From: Burkholderiaceae bacterium
Lineage (GTDB): Bacteria > Pseudomonadota > Gammaproteobacteria > Burkholderiales > Burkholderiaceae_C
NCBI GenBank assembly: GCA_004299095.1
Contig: SCQQ01000086.1
Location: 1 to 64,000 of the forward strand
DNA: 64,000 nt
Direction: 5' to 3'
The position numbers were made by a program, and so were the translations under genes. The notes under the pieces are model-generated. The model saw nothing but the letters and a program-made list of their open reading frames with translations, did not search any database and had not been told where the DNA came from. Numbering within the stretch: the stretch's first letter is position 1; the number at the start of each line of letters is the position of its first letter. This document shows, piece by piece, positions 45,901-55,794 of the stretch.

Positions 45901-47674
45901 GGAAACGCTCGCGCGAATAGCGGCCGATGTCGCGCAGCCGCGCCATGTCGGCCACGCTCAGCACCGGTTGCGCCACTTCCAGGCGCAGCGGCGGGTTGAT
46001 GTTGTTGATGTCAAGCAGGTTCGGCTTCGGGCCGATGAACGACGTGAGCGACATCACCAGTTGCTCGCGGATCGGATCGATCGGCGGGTTCGTGACCTGC
46101 GCGAACGTCTGGCGGAAGTAGTGGTAGAGCGAGCGGTTCTTGCTGGAGAGCACCGCCATCGGCGTGTCGTCGCCCATGGAGCCGATGGCTTCCTGGCCGA
46201 ACTCGGCCATGGGCAGCAACTGGAACTTCAGGTCTTCCTTGCTGTAGCCGAACGCTTCCTGGCGTTGCAGCAAGTCGGTGCCGCCCGGCATGCGGACTTC
46301 CGGCTCGGGCAAGTCGGCGAGGTGCACGCTGATGCGCTCGATCCAGCGCTGGTACGGGCGCGCGCTGGCCAGTTGGTCCTTCAGTTCCTGGTCCTCGATG
46401 ATGCGGCCGGCTTCGGTGTCGATCAGCAGCATCTTGCCGGGCTGCAGGCGCCATTTCTTGACGATGTGCTCCTGCGGCACCGGCAGCACGCCGGCTTCGG
46501 AGGCCAGCACGACGAAGTCGTCGTCGGTGACCAGGTAGCGCGCCGGACGCAGGCCGTTGCGATCCAGCATGGCGCCGATCTGGCGGCCGTCGGTAAAGGC
46601 GATCGCGGCCGGGCCATCCCACGGCTCCATCATGGCGGCGTGGTATTCGTAGAACGCGCGGCGGCTCGCGTCCATCAGCGTGTTCTGCTCCCACGCTTCC
46701 GGAATCATCATCACCATCGCGTGCGCGAGCGAGTAGCCCGCCATGGTGAGCAGTTCCAGGCAGTTGTCGAACGAGGCGGTGTCGGATTGGCCGGGGTAGA
46801 TCAGCGGCCACAGCGTTTGCAGGTCGTCGCCCAGCACCGGCGAGGCGATCGCTTTGGTGCGCGCGTTGATCCAGTTGACGTTGCCGCGCACGGTGTTGAT
46901 TTCGCCGTTGTGCGCGATCATGCGGTAGGGGTGCGCCAGCTCCCACGCCGGGAACGTGTTGGTGGAAAAGCGCTGGTGCACCAGCGCCAGCGCCGACACC
47001 GTGCGCGGATCGGTCAGGTCTTTGTAGTAGCGCCCCAGTTGGCCCGCCAGCAGCAGGCCCTTGTAAACCACGGTGCGCGTCGACATCGAGGGCACGAAAT
47101 AGTCGCTGCCGTGCTTCAGGCCCAGCGCCAGGATGGCATGGCTGGCGGTCTTGCGGATCACGTAGAGCTTGCGCTCGAGCGCATCGGGCACCATCACGTC
47201 GGCGCCGCGGCCAATGAAAATCTGCCGCATCACCGGCTCGCGCTCCTTGACCGCGGGCGACATTTCCATGGCGTGATCCACCGGCACGTCGCGCCAACCC
47301 AGCAGCACCTGACCCGCCGCGCGCACCTTGCGCTCCAGTTCCTGCTCGCACGCCAGGCGCGCGGCGTGCTCGGTGGGCAGAAAAATCATGCCGACGCCGT
47401 ATTCGCCCGGCGGCGGCAGCGTCACGCCCTGGCGCGCCATGTCTTCGCGATAGAGCGCGTCGGGAATCTGGATCAGGATGCCGGCGCCGTCGCCCATCAG
47501 CGGATCGGCACCGACCGCGCCGCGGTGGTTCAGGTTGCGCAGGATTTCCAGGCCGTTCTGGATGATGTCGTGGCTTTTCTTGCCCTTGATGTGGGCCACG
47601 AGGCCGACGCCGCAGGCATCGTGCTCATTCTCGGGGTTGTACAAACCTCGCTGGTGGGGTGGGCGCATCGTCAT
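42965..47674 (-). CDS. gltB: glutamate synthase large subunit GltB
   Basis: A 1569-residue enzyme. The N-terminal class II amidotransferase domain begins after a short propeptide, [19 protein letters not shown], whose Cys is the catalytic nucleophile after processing. The central and FMN-binding domains follow ([81 protein letters not shown]), then a [3Fe-4S] site [21 protein letters not shown], and a C-terminal GXGXG beta-helix domain. The ATG at 47674 is preferred over the track's longer start. It is divergent from glnA, with 500 bases between. Confidence 0.97.
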   Translation of the reverse strand: MTMRPPHQRGLYNPENEHDACGVGLVAHIKGKKSHDIIQNGLEILRNLNHRGAVGADPLMGDGAGILIQIPDALYREDMARQGVTLPPPGEYGVGMIFLPTEHAARLACEQELERKVRAAGQVLLGWRDVPVDHAMEMSPAVKEREPVMRQIFIGRGADVMVPDALERKLYVIRKTASHAILALGLKHGSDYFVPSMSTRTVVYKGLLLAGQLGRYYKDLTDPRTVSALALVHQRFSTNTFPAWELAHPYRMIAHNGEINTVRGNVNWINARTKAIASPVLGDDLQTLWPLIYPGQSDTASFDNCLELLTMAGYSLAHAMVMMIPEAWEQNTLMDASRRAFYEYHAAMMEPWDGPAAIAFTDGRQIGAMLDRNGLRPARYLVTDDDFVVLASEAGVLPVPQEHIVKKWRLQPGKMLLIDTEAGRIIEDQELKDQLASARPYQRWIERISVHLADLPEPEVRMPGGTDLLQRQEAFGYSKEDLKFQLLPMAEFGQEAIGSMGDDTPMAVLSSKNRSLYHYFRQTFAQVTNPPIDPIREQLVMSLTSFIGPKPNLLDINNINPPLRLEVAQPVLSVADMARLRDIGRYSRERFRSHELDITYPVEWGSAAIEARLASLCAEAVDAIEQGHNILILSDRQSNRERFAIPALLATSAIHHHLVARGLRTSTGLVVETGSAREVHHFALLAGYGAEAVHPYLALQTLAHEYAGAPRGITVEKAIDNYVHALNKGLQKVMSKMGISTYMSYTGAQIFEAVGLSRELVDKYFTGTTSNIEGIGLFQLAEEALRWHQAAWSDDDPVVRDTLEDGGSYAWRVRGEEHMWTPDAIAKLQHATRANNAGTYAEYAHIINDQTKRHMTLRGLFEFKIDPAKSIPLDDVEPASEIVKRFATGAMSLGSISTEAHTTLALAMNRLGGKSNTGEGGEDENRYQNEMGGGSFKEGDTLASVLGKRADIQADIALKPGDSLRSRIKQVASARFGVTAAYLNSADQIQIKMAQGAKPGEGGQLPGHKVSDYIAQLRFSVPGVGLVSPPPHHDIYSIEDLAQLIYDLKSCNPRASISVKLVSEIGVGTVAAGVAKCKADHVVIAGHDGGTGASPWSSIRHAGTPWELGLAETQQTLVLKHLRGRIRVQADGQMKTGRDVVIAALLGADEMGFATAPLVVEGCIQMRKGQLNTCPVGIATQDPVLRKRFTGKPEHVVHYFLFVAEEARKIMAQLGIAKFDDLVGRADLLDTRAGIAHWKARGLDFSRIFELPDEPANIARRHAEVQDHGLEKALDHKLIAQAAPALERGEKVRFSLAVRNGNRAVGAMLSGEVARRFGHAGLPDDTIHIEFQGSAGQSFGAFLARGITLELAGESNDYVGKSLSGGRIIVRPPQGFRGFGPDHIIIGNTVLYGATEGEAYFSGVAGERFAVRNSGARTVVEGVGDHGCEYMTGGTVVVLGDTGRNFAAGMSGGVAYVYDPHHTFTRKCNQASVALEPVLARADQETRVPRSHWHLPVRGGAPTADEIILRDLLEAHRRTTGSLRAREILQNWNAARELFVKVMPHEYQRALIDAARKRTAEPAAARATV

Positions 47675-48174
47675 GATCTTGGACCTGCAACGGGAAAAAC
47701 AGTCGAAAACTGAACGCGCATCTTGCTTTTGGTACCGAATCCAACGCTTTCGCTTTGGCATTCAGCACCGTGGCGCACGCGAAAAAAGAGCGAACCTTGT
47801 ATCGTGCGCGCGAGCGCGAAAAAAATCAACAGAAACGCTTGGGTTGCGGGCTACATCACCTGCGTGAGCGCCGCGGACGCAAGTTTTGCCGCGACGCCGC
47901 GGCCGCGCTTGCAACGATGAAAAAAGTTTTCCCGGCAACGTGGTTTTTTTACCGAAATCCGCCGGGCGCCGCAGCGAGCGGACCGGAACCGCCGACGCGG
48001 CAGCCGGACGACTGCGTGAAGCCGCGGATTCGCCGGGCGCACGTGCGCGCGTGGTAAAACAGTTGGCAGCGAAGGCTGACGCGCGCATAATCCGCGGCCG
48101 CCGAAACAACGCCACGTGGTGCGCAAATTCCGCGTTTCCACCCCCGGTTTCATCACCCACAATCTGGCACCATC
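47675..48174. other. divergent gltB/glnA intergenic region
   Basis: 500 bases with no coding frame of its own. It must contain promoters for gltBD (left) and glnA (right). Several short A- or T-runs (AAAAAATCAACAG, GATGAAAAAAG, GGTTTTTTTACC) stand out against the GC-rich background. A TTGATT...GATACA pair on the minus strand has a 20-base spacer, too long for a good sigma70 promoter. I found no convincing sigma54 box. Confidence 0.5.
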
Positions 48175-49584
48175 ATGACGCCCAAAGAAGTCCTTGCGAC
48201 CCTCCAGAAGGAAGCGGTCGAATTCGTTGATCTGCGCTTCACCGACATGCGCGGCGTGCAGCACCACATGAGCTTCCCCGCCGAAGCGGTCGGCCCCGGC
48301 ATCTTCGATGAAGGCAAGATGTTCGATGGCTCCTCCATTGTGGGCTGGAAAGGCATCCAGGAATCGGACATGGTGCTCATGCCTGACCCGGCGACGGCCT
48401 TCATCGACCCGTTCGCGGCGCAAAAGCAGCTCAACATGGTGTGCGACGTGCTGGAGCCGTCGACCATGCAAGCCTATAAGCGCGATCCGCGTTCCATCGC
48501 GCGCCGCGCCGAGGCTTACCTGCAGTCCACCGGCGTGGGCGACACCGCGTTTTTCGGGCCTGAGCCGGAATTCTTCGTATTCGACGAAGTGCGCTGGCGC
48601 AACGACATGGGCCGCGTGTTCTACGAAATCCGCTCGCACGAAGCCGCGTGGAGTTCGGGCTACGAATACGAGGAAGGCAACCGCGGCCATCGCCCCGACG
48701 TCAAGGGCGGCTATTTCCCCGTGCCGCCGGTGGATTCGCTGGCCGACCTGCGCGCGCAGATGTGCAAGGTGCTGGCGCAACTGGGCATGGGTGTGGAAGT
48801 GCACCACCACGAAGTCGCCAATGCCGGCCAGTGCGAAATCGGCGTGCGTTTCGACACGCTGCTGGGCAAGGCCGATCAACTGCAGAACATGAAGTACGTG
48901 CTGCGCAACGTGGCGCACGCGGCCGGCAAGACGGTCACCTTCATGCCCAAGCCGCTGGTGGGCGACAACGGTTCCGGCATGCACGTGCACCAGTCGATTG
49001 CCAAGGGCGGTACCAACCTGTTCACGGGCGAGCTCTACGGCGGCCTGTCGCAACTCGCGCTCAACTACATCGGCGGCATCTTCAAGCACGCGCGCGCCAT
49101 CAACGCGTTCTCGAATTCCACCACCAACTCGTACAAGCGCCTGGTACCGGGCTTCGAAGCGCCGGTGATGCTGGCCTATTCGGCGCGCAACCGCTCGGCC
49201 TCGTGCCGCATTCCGTTCGTCAACAGCCCGAAAGCGCGCCGCATCGAAGTGCGCTTCCCCGATGCGATGAACTCCGGCTACCTCACGTTCACCGCGCTGA
49301 TGATGGCGGGGCTCGACGGCATCCTGAACAAGATCGATCCGGGTGCGCCCATGGACAAGGACTTGTACGACTTGCCGCCGGAAGAAGAGCACAACATTCC
49401 GCAAGTGTGCTCGTCGCTCGACCGGGCACTCGAGGCGCTCGACCAGGATCGCGCGTTCCTTAAGGCCGGCGACGTGATGAGCGACGATTTCATCGACGCC
49501 TACATCGGCGTCAAGATGAAGGAAGTGACCGCGTTTCGCGCTGCCACGCACCCGCTGGAATACCAGCTCTACTACTCGATCTGA
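48175..49584 (+). CDS. glnA: type I glutamine synthetase GlnA
   Basis: A 469-residue dodecameric GS-I-beta-type enzyme that forms glutamine from glutamate, ammonia and [25 protein letters not shown] is the beta-grasp signature; [37 protein letters not shown] and [10 protein letters not shown] are metal and nucleotide-binding blocks. [10 protein letters not shown] contains the adenylylation tyrosine (about residue 398), so GlnE-type control is expected. It reads away from gltB, and together they form the GS-GOGAT nitrogen assimilation pathway. Confidence 0.98.
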   Translation: MTPKEVLATLQKEAVEFVDLRFTDMRGVQHHMSFPAEAVGPGIFDEGKMFDGSSIVGWKGIQESDMVLMPDPATAFIDPFAAQKQLNMVCDVLEPSTMQAYKRDPRSIARRAEAYLQSTGVGDTAFFGPEPEFFVFDEVRWRNDMGRVFYEIRSHEAAWSSGYEYEEGNRGHRPDVKGGYFPVPPVDSLADLRAQMCKVLAQLGMGVEVHHHEVANAGQCEIGVRFDTLLGKADQLQNMKYVLRNVAHAAGKTVTFMPKPLVGDNGSGMHVHQSIAKGGTNLFTGELYGGLSQLALNYIGGIFKHARAINAFSNSTTNSYKRLVPGFEAPVMLAYSARNRSASCRIPFVNSPKARRIEVRFPDAMNSGYLTFTALMMAGLDGILNKIDPGAPMDKDLYDLPPEEEHNIPQVCSSLDRALEALDQDRAFLKAGDVMSDDFIDAYIGVKMKEVTAFRAATHPLEYQLYYSI

Positions 49585-49635
49585 GACGGGATCCGGCACG
49601 CGCGTTCTGGGCGCGGGCCGTTGCCGGACGCGCCG

Positions 49636-50331
49636 TCAACGCGGCGCCGCGACTTCGCGTTCAACGTCAGCCTGGAAGTCGTGCGCGCCAAGCGCGCTGC
49701 TGACATCGGCACTCTCGATCCAGCCGGTGTAGACGGTGCGGAAATCGGCGGTGATCTGCTCCAGCGGCAAATCGTCGAAGTGGCCGCGCTGATTCACGTA
49801 TTCCATGTGGCGCCGGCCGGTGCGGTCGAATTCGTGATAGAGCGAATCGTGCACGCCGTCGAAATCGAGCGGCAGCAGCCCGAACTTTTCGCACAGCTCG
49901 ATATTGAACGCGGGCGTCGCCTTGCGCCACGCACCGTCCAGCCACAGCTCGGTGTAGCCGTGCCAGATGAACAAATCGGTGTGCATGGTCGCGCGCATGC
50001 GCTCCGTCGAGAGGTGGTTGCGCACGTCGGCAAACCCGAGTCGCGCCGGGATCCCAGCCGCGCGTGCCACTGCCGCCAGCAGCGTTGCCTTGGGCACGCA
50101 CCAGCCCCAGCCGTTTTCCAGCACGCGGCTGGCACGCATGCCGGCCAGCGACAGGTCGATGCGGTACGGGTCGTAGCGGAAACCGTCGCGCACCGCGTAG
50201 AACAGCGAGATGGCGCGCTCGCGCTCGGTGGCGCCGCATGCGTGCTTGCGCGCGAACTGCTGTACCGCAGGGTGACTGGAATCAATAGCGGGCGTGGCAG
50301 CCAAGTGGGCGGTGGTCGGACGGTCAAGCAT
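49636..50331 (-). CDS. transglutaminase-like protein
   Basis: A 231-residue protein with the Cys-His-Asp protease-like fold. The Cys is in GWGWCVPKATLLAAVARAAGIPARLGFADVRNH, the His in FIWHGYTELWLDGAWRKATPAFN, with a likely Asp in the following strand. Such bacterial proteins may act as cysteine proteases or acyl transferases; function is unknown. The ATG at 50331 is used; the track's start is a GTG. It is 48 bases downstream of trkH on the same strand. Confidence 0.85.
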   Translation of the reverse strand: MLDRPTTAHLAATPAIDSSHPAVQQFARKHACGATERERAISLFYAVRDGFRYDPYRIDLSLAGMRASRVLENGWGWCVPKATLLAAVARAAGIPARLGFADVRNHLSTERMRATMHTDLFIWHGYTELWLDGAWRKATPAFNIELCEKFGLLPLDFDGVHDSLYHEFDRTGRRHMEYVNQRGHFDDLPLEQITADFRTVYTGWIESADVSSALGAHDFQADVEREVAAPR

Positions 50332-50379
50332 GGATGCACCGTAACAGAACCGGCCTGGGCTGTGCGGTTGCGGCCACAC

Positions 50380-51840
50380 TCAGCGTCGCCAGAACTGCGG
50401 CGTGAACAGCACCAGCACAGAGAGCAGCTCGAGCCGCCCGAGCAGCATGGCGGCGGCACACAGCATCATCTGGAAATCGGTGAGCGAGCCGTAGTTGCCG
50501 GCCGGGCCCACTTTGCCAAGGCCGGCACCGATGTTGTTCAGGCAGCCGATGATGGCGCCGAAAGCGGTGACCGCGTCCTGGCCGGAAGCCAGCATCAGCA
50601 GGATCAGCGCGATCATGACGCCGCCGTAGATCAGCATGAAGGCCATGACGGCGGCCACGGCGCGATCGGCCACCGGCGCGCCACCCACGGTCACGGGTTG
50701 TACCGCGTGCGGGTGGATGATGCGCACCAGTTCGCGCTGCGCCAGGCGGCCGAGCACCAGCATGCGCACCATCTTGATGCCGCCGCCGGTGGAGCCGGCG
50801 CACGACACGAAGCAGCCGAGGAACAGCATGAAGACCGGAACGAACGCGGGCCAGAGCAGGTAATCGGTGGTGGAAAAGGCCGTGGTGGTGGCAATCGACA
50901 CCACCTGGAACGCCGCCTGGCGAATGGCGGTGGAATAGTCGGCGTAGGTGTGGCTGAAGAGCAGCACCAGCCCGACCAGCATGGTCGCGAGCGCCAGCAC
51001 GCCCACGTAGGCGCGCACTTCGGTATCGCGCGCGATGGCTTTGAGCGAACGGCTGCGCCAGACCATGAAGTAGCGCGCGAAACTGATGCCCGAGAGCAGC
51101 ATGAAGAGCACCGCCGTCCATTCCAGTTGCGGCGAGTTCCAGTAGCCGAAGCTGCGGTCGTGCGAAGAGAAGCCGCCGAGCGCCACCGTGGCGCACATGT
51201 GCATGAACGCGTCCGACCAGCTCATGCCGCCCCAGCGGTAGGCCAGCAGGCAACTCGCGGACAGCACGAAGTAGATGGTCCACAGGCCGCGCGCGGTCTG
51301 CGCGATGCGCGGCGTGAGGCGCGTGTCTTTCATCGGTCCCGGCACTTCGGCCTTGTAGAGCTGCATGCCGCCCAGGCCCAGGAACGGCAGGATGGCCACG
51401 GCCAGCAGCATGACGCCCAGGCCGCCGATCCACTGCAGGAAGCAGCGCCAGACGTTGACCGACGGCGCCAGCACGTCGAGGCCCGACAGGCCGGTGGCGC
51501 CGCTGGCGGTGAGGCCGCTCATGGCCTCGAAGTAGGCGTGGCTCCAGCCGATGCCGTGGACGGTAAACACGAGCGGCAGCGCCGCGTAGGCGGGCAGCAC
51601 GATCCACACCAGGTTGACCAGCAGAAAACCGTCGTGGATGGACAGCTCGTGGCGCTGCTCGCGCGTGCGCAGCCACAGCCAGCAGCCGGTGGCGAACGTG
51701 AAGATCGCGCACTCCAGCCAGGTGAGCGCATGCGCCGGGCTTTCGCCCACCCAGGCCCAAGCCATCGGCACCAGGAAGGCAAACGCGAACCCCATGATGA
51801 CCCAGGAGAGCGTGTAGAACGCGGCGCTGAAACGCTTCAT
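50380..51840 (-). CDS. trkH: Trk potassium uptake protein TrkH
   Basis: A 486-residue SKT-superfamily channel subunit. The four selectivity-filter loops are SGLTASGATGLSGLDVL, ATVALGGFSSHDRS, VSIATTTAFSTTDYL and FGAIIGCLNNIGAGLGKVG. Membrane segments alternate with these pore loops. It imports K+ at low affinity and high rate, gated by TrkA. The ATG at 51840 (MKRFSAAF) is used; the Arg-rich extension in the track is unlike protein. It is 107 bases downstream of trkA. Confidence 0.96.
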   Translation of the reverse strand: MKRFSAAFYTLSWVIMGFAFAFLVPMAWAWVGESPAHALTWLECAIFTFATGCWLWLRTREQRHELSIHDGFLLVNLVWIVLPAYAALPLVFTVHGIGWSHAYFEAMSGLTASGATGLSGLDVLAPSVNVWRCFLQWIGGLGVMLLAVAILPFLGLGGMQLYKAEVPGPMKDTRLTPRIAQTARGLWTIYFVLSASCLLAYRWGGMSWSDAFMHMCATVALGGFSSHDRSFGYWNSPQLEWTAVLFMLLSGISFARYFMVWRSRSLKAIARDTEVRAYVGVLALATMLVGLVLLFSHTYADYSTAIRQAAFQVVSIATTTAFSTTDYLLWPAFVPVFMLFLGCFVSCAGSTGGGIKMVRMLVLGRLAQRELVRIIHPHAVQPVTVGGAPVADRAVAAVMAFMLIYGGVMIALILLMLASGQDAVTAFGAIIGCLNNIGAGLGKVGPAGNYGSLTDFQMMLCAAAMLLGRLELLSVLVLFTPQFWRR

Positions 51841-51947
51841 GGGGTGGTGCCGGGCGGCGCTGCGCTGCGCCGCCCGACGCATTGACCGTGCGAACCGGCG
51901 GATGGAAAACGGGATGCGATTGGGTGCATGGGCGGGCGGCCGCAGCA

Positions 51948-53333
51948 TCAGAAGAAGGTGGCGCGCACCTGGAACAGCTTTTCCACGTCGCGCATCGTGC
52001 GCCTGCGCGGCACGAAGATGATCACGTGGTCTTCAGACTCGACCGTGGTCGTTGCATCCGGTATCAGCGTGCGCGCCGCGCTGCCTTCGCCGCGCACGAT
52101 GGCGCCGATGCGTGCGCCGTCGGGCAGCTTGATTTCCGCCACGGTCTTGCCCACCAGGCGCGACGTCTTGGCATCGCCGTGGGCAATGCCTTCGAGTGTT
52201 TCGGACAGGCCGCGGCGCAGGCTGTGCACCGCCGCCACTGCGCCGCGGCGCACGTGCGTCAGCAGTTCGCCGATCACCGCCTGCGCGGGCGAAATGGCGA
52301 TGTCGATGGCGCTGCCGTGCAGCATTTCGGCGTAGGCGCGGCGCGTGATCAGCGCGGCCACGCGGCGCGCGCCCATGCGCTTGGCCAGCATCGCCGCCAT
52401 GATGTTGTCCTCGTCGTCGTTGGTGAGCGCGATGAACATGTCCATTTCGCCCACGCCTTCGGTCAGCAGCAGCTCTTCGTCCGAGCCGTCGCCCTGCAGC
52501 ACCAGCATGTCGGGCGCCAGCTTGGACGCCAGATAGTCGCAGCGCTCGGCGTCGCGCTCCAGCAGCTTGACTTCGAAGTTGCCGCGCAACTGGCGCGCCA
52601 GGCGCAGGCCGACGCGGCCGCCGCCGGCAATCATGATGCGGCGCACCTTGCGCCCGGCATCGCCAATCACGTTGAGCGCGGCGCGCAGGTTTTCCCGGCC
52701 GACGGCGACGTACACCTCGTCGCCGGTCTGCACGCGCGTGTTGGCGTTGCACGGCAGCTCCACGTCGTTGCGATAGACCGCCACGATGTGCAGCGGCAAG
52801 GCCGGGTATTGCGCGTGAAATTCGCCGATGCTGTGGCCGACCAGGCCGCTCGCCGGCGCCACGCGCACCACCGCCAGGTGCGCTTGGCCCTGCGAGAAGC
52901 GCACCACTTGCAGCGCCTGCGGGTAATCGATCAGCAACTGGATGTAGCGCGTGACCGATTCCTCCGGGCAGATCATGCGGTTGACGGCAAAGCCGTTCTG
53001 GCCCAGCAGCCCGGCCTCGCGGAATTCGGACGAGCGCAGGCGGGCAATGGTCGTGGCCACGCCGAACACGTCGTGCGCGATCTTGCACGCCACCAGGTTG
53101 GTTTCGTCGCGGCCGGTGCAGGCGATGAACAGGTCGCAACCCGGCGCTCCGGCGTCGCGCAGCACCGAGGGGTGCACGCCGTCGCCGCGCACGCCGCGCA
53201 GGTCGAAGCGCTCTTCCAGCACTTGCAGGCGCCGCGAATCGACGTCGATCACCGTGATGTCGTTGGCTTCCGATACCAGCGTTTCGGCCACGCTTTCACC
53301 GACTCGTCCGGCGCCCAGGATCAGTATTTGCAT
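51948..53333 (-). CDS. trkA: Trk potassium uptake regulatory protein TrkA
   Basis: A 461-residue cytosolic protein with two RCK units. Each has an NAD-binding Rossmann fold, MQILILGAGRVGESVAETL and IMIAGGGRVGLRLARQL, followed by a TrkA_C domain (HSIGEFHAQYPALPLHIVAVYRND; KTVAEIKLPDGARIGAIVRG). It senses NAD(H)/nucleotides and controls TrkH gating. It is first of the three-gene minus-strand group trkA, trkH, transglutaminase. Confidence 0.97.
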   Translation of the reverse strand: MQILILGAGRVGESVAETLVSEANDITVIDVDSRRLQVLEERFDLRGVRGDGVHPSVLRDAGAPGCDLFIACTGRDETNLVACKIAHDVFGVATTIARLRSSEFREAGLLGQNGFAVNRMICPEESVTRYIQLLIDYPQALQVVRFSQGQAHLAVVRVAPASGLVGHSIGEFHAQYPALPLHIVAVYRNDVELPCNANTRVQTGDEVYVAVGRENLRAALNVIGDAGRKVRRIMIAGGGRVGLRLARQLRGNFEVKLLERDAERCDYLASKLAPDMLVLQGDGSDEELLLTEGVGEMDMFIALTNDDEDNIMAAMLAKRMGARRVAALITRRAYAEMLHGSAIDIAISPAQAVIGELLTHVRRGAVAAVHSLRRGLSETLEGIAHGDAKTSRLVGKTVAEIKLPDGARIGAIVRGEGSAARTLIPDATTTVESEDHVIIFVPRRRTMRDVEKLFQVRATFF

Positions 53334-53512
53334 GGGGAATGGTTCAGTTCGCGGCGGGAAGACGAAGGGGCGACACCGGGATGGCGTGCGCGGGTTGGAG
53401 CACGGCGGGGAAGCGCTGTTGAAGACAGCGGGTAGGCCCTTGCGATTTTAAAGGGGCGGTGTGGCCGCCTTCGGCGGGCTGTGCAGGGAGAGTGAGCGCC
53501 CGAACGCGGCCT

Positions 53513-54148
53513 TCAGGAGACGTTCGTTGCCGAAGCGTGAACCTGGGGCGTCAATCCGCAGCGGAACGCGGCCACGATGGAGCGCGGCGTGAGCACGGTG
53601 ACCATCGCGGCCGCGCCGGGGGTGTTGCGGGCCGGGTGGTAGCCGGTGTGCGTCCACGGCCAGAGCGCGCCGTTCCAGATCAGGCAAGGCGCACCGTCCA
53701 GCGCGATGAACGTGCCGGGCGGCAGCTTTCCATAGGATTCGGTCCACGTGACCTTGCCGCCGCCCCGGAGCGCGCGCTCGGCGTGCAGTTGGGCGTCGAT
53801 CTGCGCCACGCGCAGCGCACGGGCGGCCACTTCGGGATGGTTGGCGGCGCCCCACGCCGTCTTGAACTCATCGAAGCGCGTGTGCCGGCAAAACGAGCAC
53901 GGGCGATGGCCCGCCGCGAACGCGGTGGCTTCGTCCAGGAAGAACAGCTCTGTCCACGTATGCGGGCTGAACACCACGCGGTGCACGCCCTTGTAGTCCA
54001 GCCGACAGGTGATCCAGGCCTTGGTGCGCCACGGCGCCACGATGCGCTTCTGGTCGTCGTGCAGGATGCCGCGGTTGCCCATCCACGCGCCGCGCGCCGT
54101 CGCGGCTTCGAGCTGGCCCCACGGGGTGACCCGGTTCTGTAGTGGCAT
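53513..54148 (-). CDS. uncharacterised protein with CxxC motif
   Basis: A 211-residue protein I do not recognise. The only clear motif is FFLDEATAFAAGHRPCSFCRHTRFDEF, whose AAGHRPCSFCR resembles the second half of the Ada-type zinc module (AAGYRPCKRC). The first cysteine pair of that module is not present, so any metal would need other ligands. GNRGILHDDQKRIVAPWRTKAWITCRLDYKG and LPPGTFIALDGAPCLIWNGALWPWTHTGY look like structured, Trp-rich beta segments. An AAGGAA SD seven bases before the ATG at 54148 fixes the start. It is divergent from the DUF2784 gene. Confidence 0.75.
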   Translation of the reverse strand: MPLQNRVTPWGQLEAATARGAWMGNRGILHDDQKRIVAPWRTKAWITCRLDYKGVHRVVFSPHTWTELFFLDEATAFAAGHRPCSFCRHTRFDEFKTAWGAANHPEVAARALRVAQIDAQLHAERALRGGGKVTWTESYGKLPPGTFIALDGAPCLIWNGALWPWTHTGYHPARNTPGAAAMVTVLTPRSIVAAFRCGLTPQVHASATNVS

Positions 54149-54196
54149 GGGTGGTTCCTTGGTGGCGGTGGCGCCCGAGCGTGACCACAATGGCCC

Positions 54197-54577
54197 ATGG
54201 CCGCGACTCTGATCCTTGCGCTGCACTTCGGCGTCATTGTCTTCAATGTCGCCGGTTGCGTACTGATCCCGCTGGGCGCCTGGCGCCGCTGGCGCTGGGT
54301 GCATGAATTCTGGTGGCGCCTCGCGCATCTGCTGAGCCTGGCGGTCGTGGCGCTGCAGGCGCTGCTCGGGCGTGCCTGCTTTCTGACGATCTGGCAGGGC
54401 GACCTGTCGGGCCATTCGCAGGCGCAGCCGCTGATCGCCGGCTGGATCAACCACTTGATTTACTGGCCGCTGCCGCTCGCGGTGTTCGCGACCGGCTACG
54501 TGGTGGTGTTCGCGTACGTCGTCGCGCTGTGGTTCCGGGTTCCGCCGCACTGGCGAGGGAGCGGCCGCTCCCGGTAA
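54197..54577 (+). CDS. DUF2784-family membrane protein
   Basis: A 126-residue integral membrane protein with about four hydrophobic segments. LHFGVIVFNVAGCVLIPLGAWRRWRWVHEFWWRLAHLL and GRACFLTIWQGDLSG match the DUF2784 family, whose function is not known. It starts 48 bases from the divergent CxxC gene and is convergent with the ketopantoate-reductase-like gene to its right. Confidence 0.85.
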   Translation: MAATLILALHFGVIVFNVAGCVLIPLGAWRRWRWVHEFWWRLAHLLSLAVVALQALLGRACFLTIWQGDLSGHSQAQPLIAGWINHLIYWPLPLAVFATGYVVVFAYVVALWFRVPPHWRGSGRSR

Positions 54578-54617
54578 GCGCGCCGGGGTCGACCAGGTGT
54601 CTGGTGGCCTCAAGGGC

Positions 54618-55547
54618 TCAAGTGTTCTCTCGGCTGCGCCGCGCTTCATAGGCGCACAGGTGCGTGTGGACGATGGGCAGCAGACGCAGCTTGGCCGTGT
54701 CTGCGCCCGCGTGGCGGATCAGCTCGCCAATGATGTGCTCGCCCTCGATGCGCGCGCCGTGTTCCATGTCCTTCATCATGGAGGCCGTGAGCGTCGATTC
54801 CGGGTTGGTGCTGAACGCCAGCAGGCGCTCGCGCGCCGCCGGGCGCGGGGCGAAGCCGTTGACCGCGGCCACGGCGCTGCATTCTTCGAACAGCCCGGTG
54901 ATGAAGTCTTTGGAACCCGCCTTGACGATGTCGCAAATGGCGGCGCGCATCAGGCAGGTGGCGCCCGCCACGGTGGCGATCAGCACCCATTTCTCCCACA
55001 TCTCCTGCTGCACGTTGGCGCTCAACTGCGCGTCGAACGCGGCACCCGAAAAATCGCTTTGGATGGCGCTGGCCCGGTCCGAGCGCTTGCCGTCCAGCTC
55101 GCCATAGACCAGCCGGTGTGCCTGATTCAGGTGGCGCACGGTGCCGTTTCCATCCAGCGCGACGGAGATCACGCACATGCCGCCCAGCACGTGGTCCGCG
55201 CCGAAACGCTGTTGCAGCGCGCCCACGTGGCTCAAGCCGTTGAGCAGGGGCAGGATGGCGGTGCGCGGCCCGACGGCGGGCGCGAAGGCGTCCATCGCTG
55301 AAGGCAGGTCGTACGCCTTGCAACTCACCAGGACGACGTCGTACGGGGCGGACAGTTGTTCGGCGAGCAGCGTGGACGGGTGCGCCACATGCGCCGGCCC
55401 GTGCGGGCTCTCGATCGAAAGCCCGGCGCTTTGCAATTGACCTTGGCGCTTGGCATGCACCAGAAAAGTCACGTCGCGCCCGGCTTGCGCGAGCCGTCCG
55501 CCAAAGTACCCGCCAATCGCGCCCGCGCCCACCACCAGCCATTTCAT
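54618..55547 (-). CDS. 2-dehydropantoate 2-reductase-like protein
   Basis: A 309-residue ketopantoate-reductase-family enzyme. MKWLVVGAGAIGGYFGGRLAQAG binds NADP(H); DVVLVSCKAYD and ILPLLNGLSHVGAL are conserved substrate-side motifs; WEKWVLIATVAGATCL supplies the catalytic Lys region of the C-terminal helical domain. PanE makes pantoate for coenzyme A, but many family members are paralogues acting on other 2-ketoacids, so I give no symbol. Its gene faces away from amtB, about 250 bases off. Confidence 0.87.
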   Translation of the reverse strand: MKWLVVGAGAIGGYFGGRLAQAGRDVTFLVHAKRQGQLQSAGLSIESPHGPAHVAHPSTLLAEQLSAPYDVVLVSCKAYDLPSAMDAFAPAVGPRTAILPLLNGLSHVGALQQRFGADHVLGGMCVISVALDGNGTVRHLNQAHRLVYGELDGKRSDRASAIQSDFSGAAFDAQLSANVQQEMWEKWVLIATVAGATCLMRAAICDIVKAGSKDFITGLFEECSAVAAVNGFAPRPAARERLLAFSTNPESTLTASMMKDMEHGARIEGEHIIGELIRHAGADTAKLRLLPIVHTHLCAYEARRSRENT

Positions 55548-55794
55548 TTGCGTTGCCCCTGCTTGCTTTCGTGTGCCGCGATCTTATTGCGCTGGCGCTT
55601 GGCCGTCCGCAGGCGGCACCGGATCGATGGCTTCCGGCCGGCGATCCGGGAGGCAGCCACAGCATCCGAAGCCCCGCGCGTCAGCCGCAACGGCAATACC
55701 GATGCCGGCGTGCGGCACGCCCGATCGGCCGATAATCGCGCCCCGTTTGATCGGCCCGATGGCCATTTTTCGGCGCCGCGAAAGGAAGTTCGTG

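Noticed and set aside
43040-47713. Open reading frame of 1557 codons antisense to gltB
   Set aside because: It is the mirror of a GC-rich coding sequence. The translation is Arg/His/Ala-rich, has no family features, and gltB on the other strand is complete with all motifs.
48078-48100. Possible sigma54 promoter (TTGGCAGCGAAGGCTGAC) before glnA
   Set aside because: The GG and GC elements are eight bases apart, not ten, and the flanking consensus is poor.
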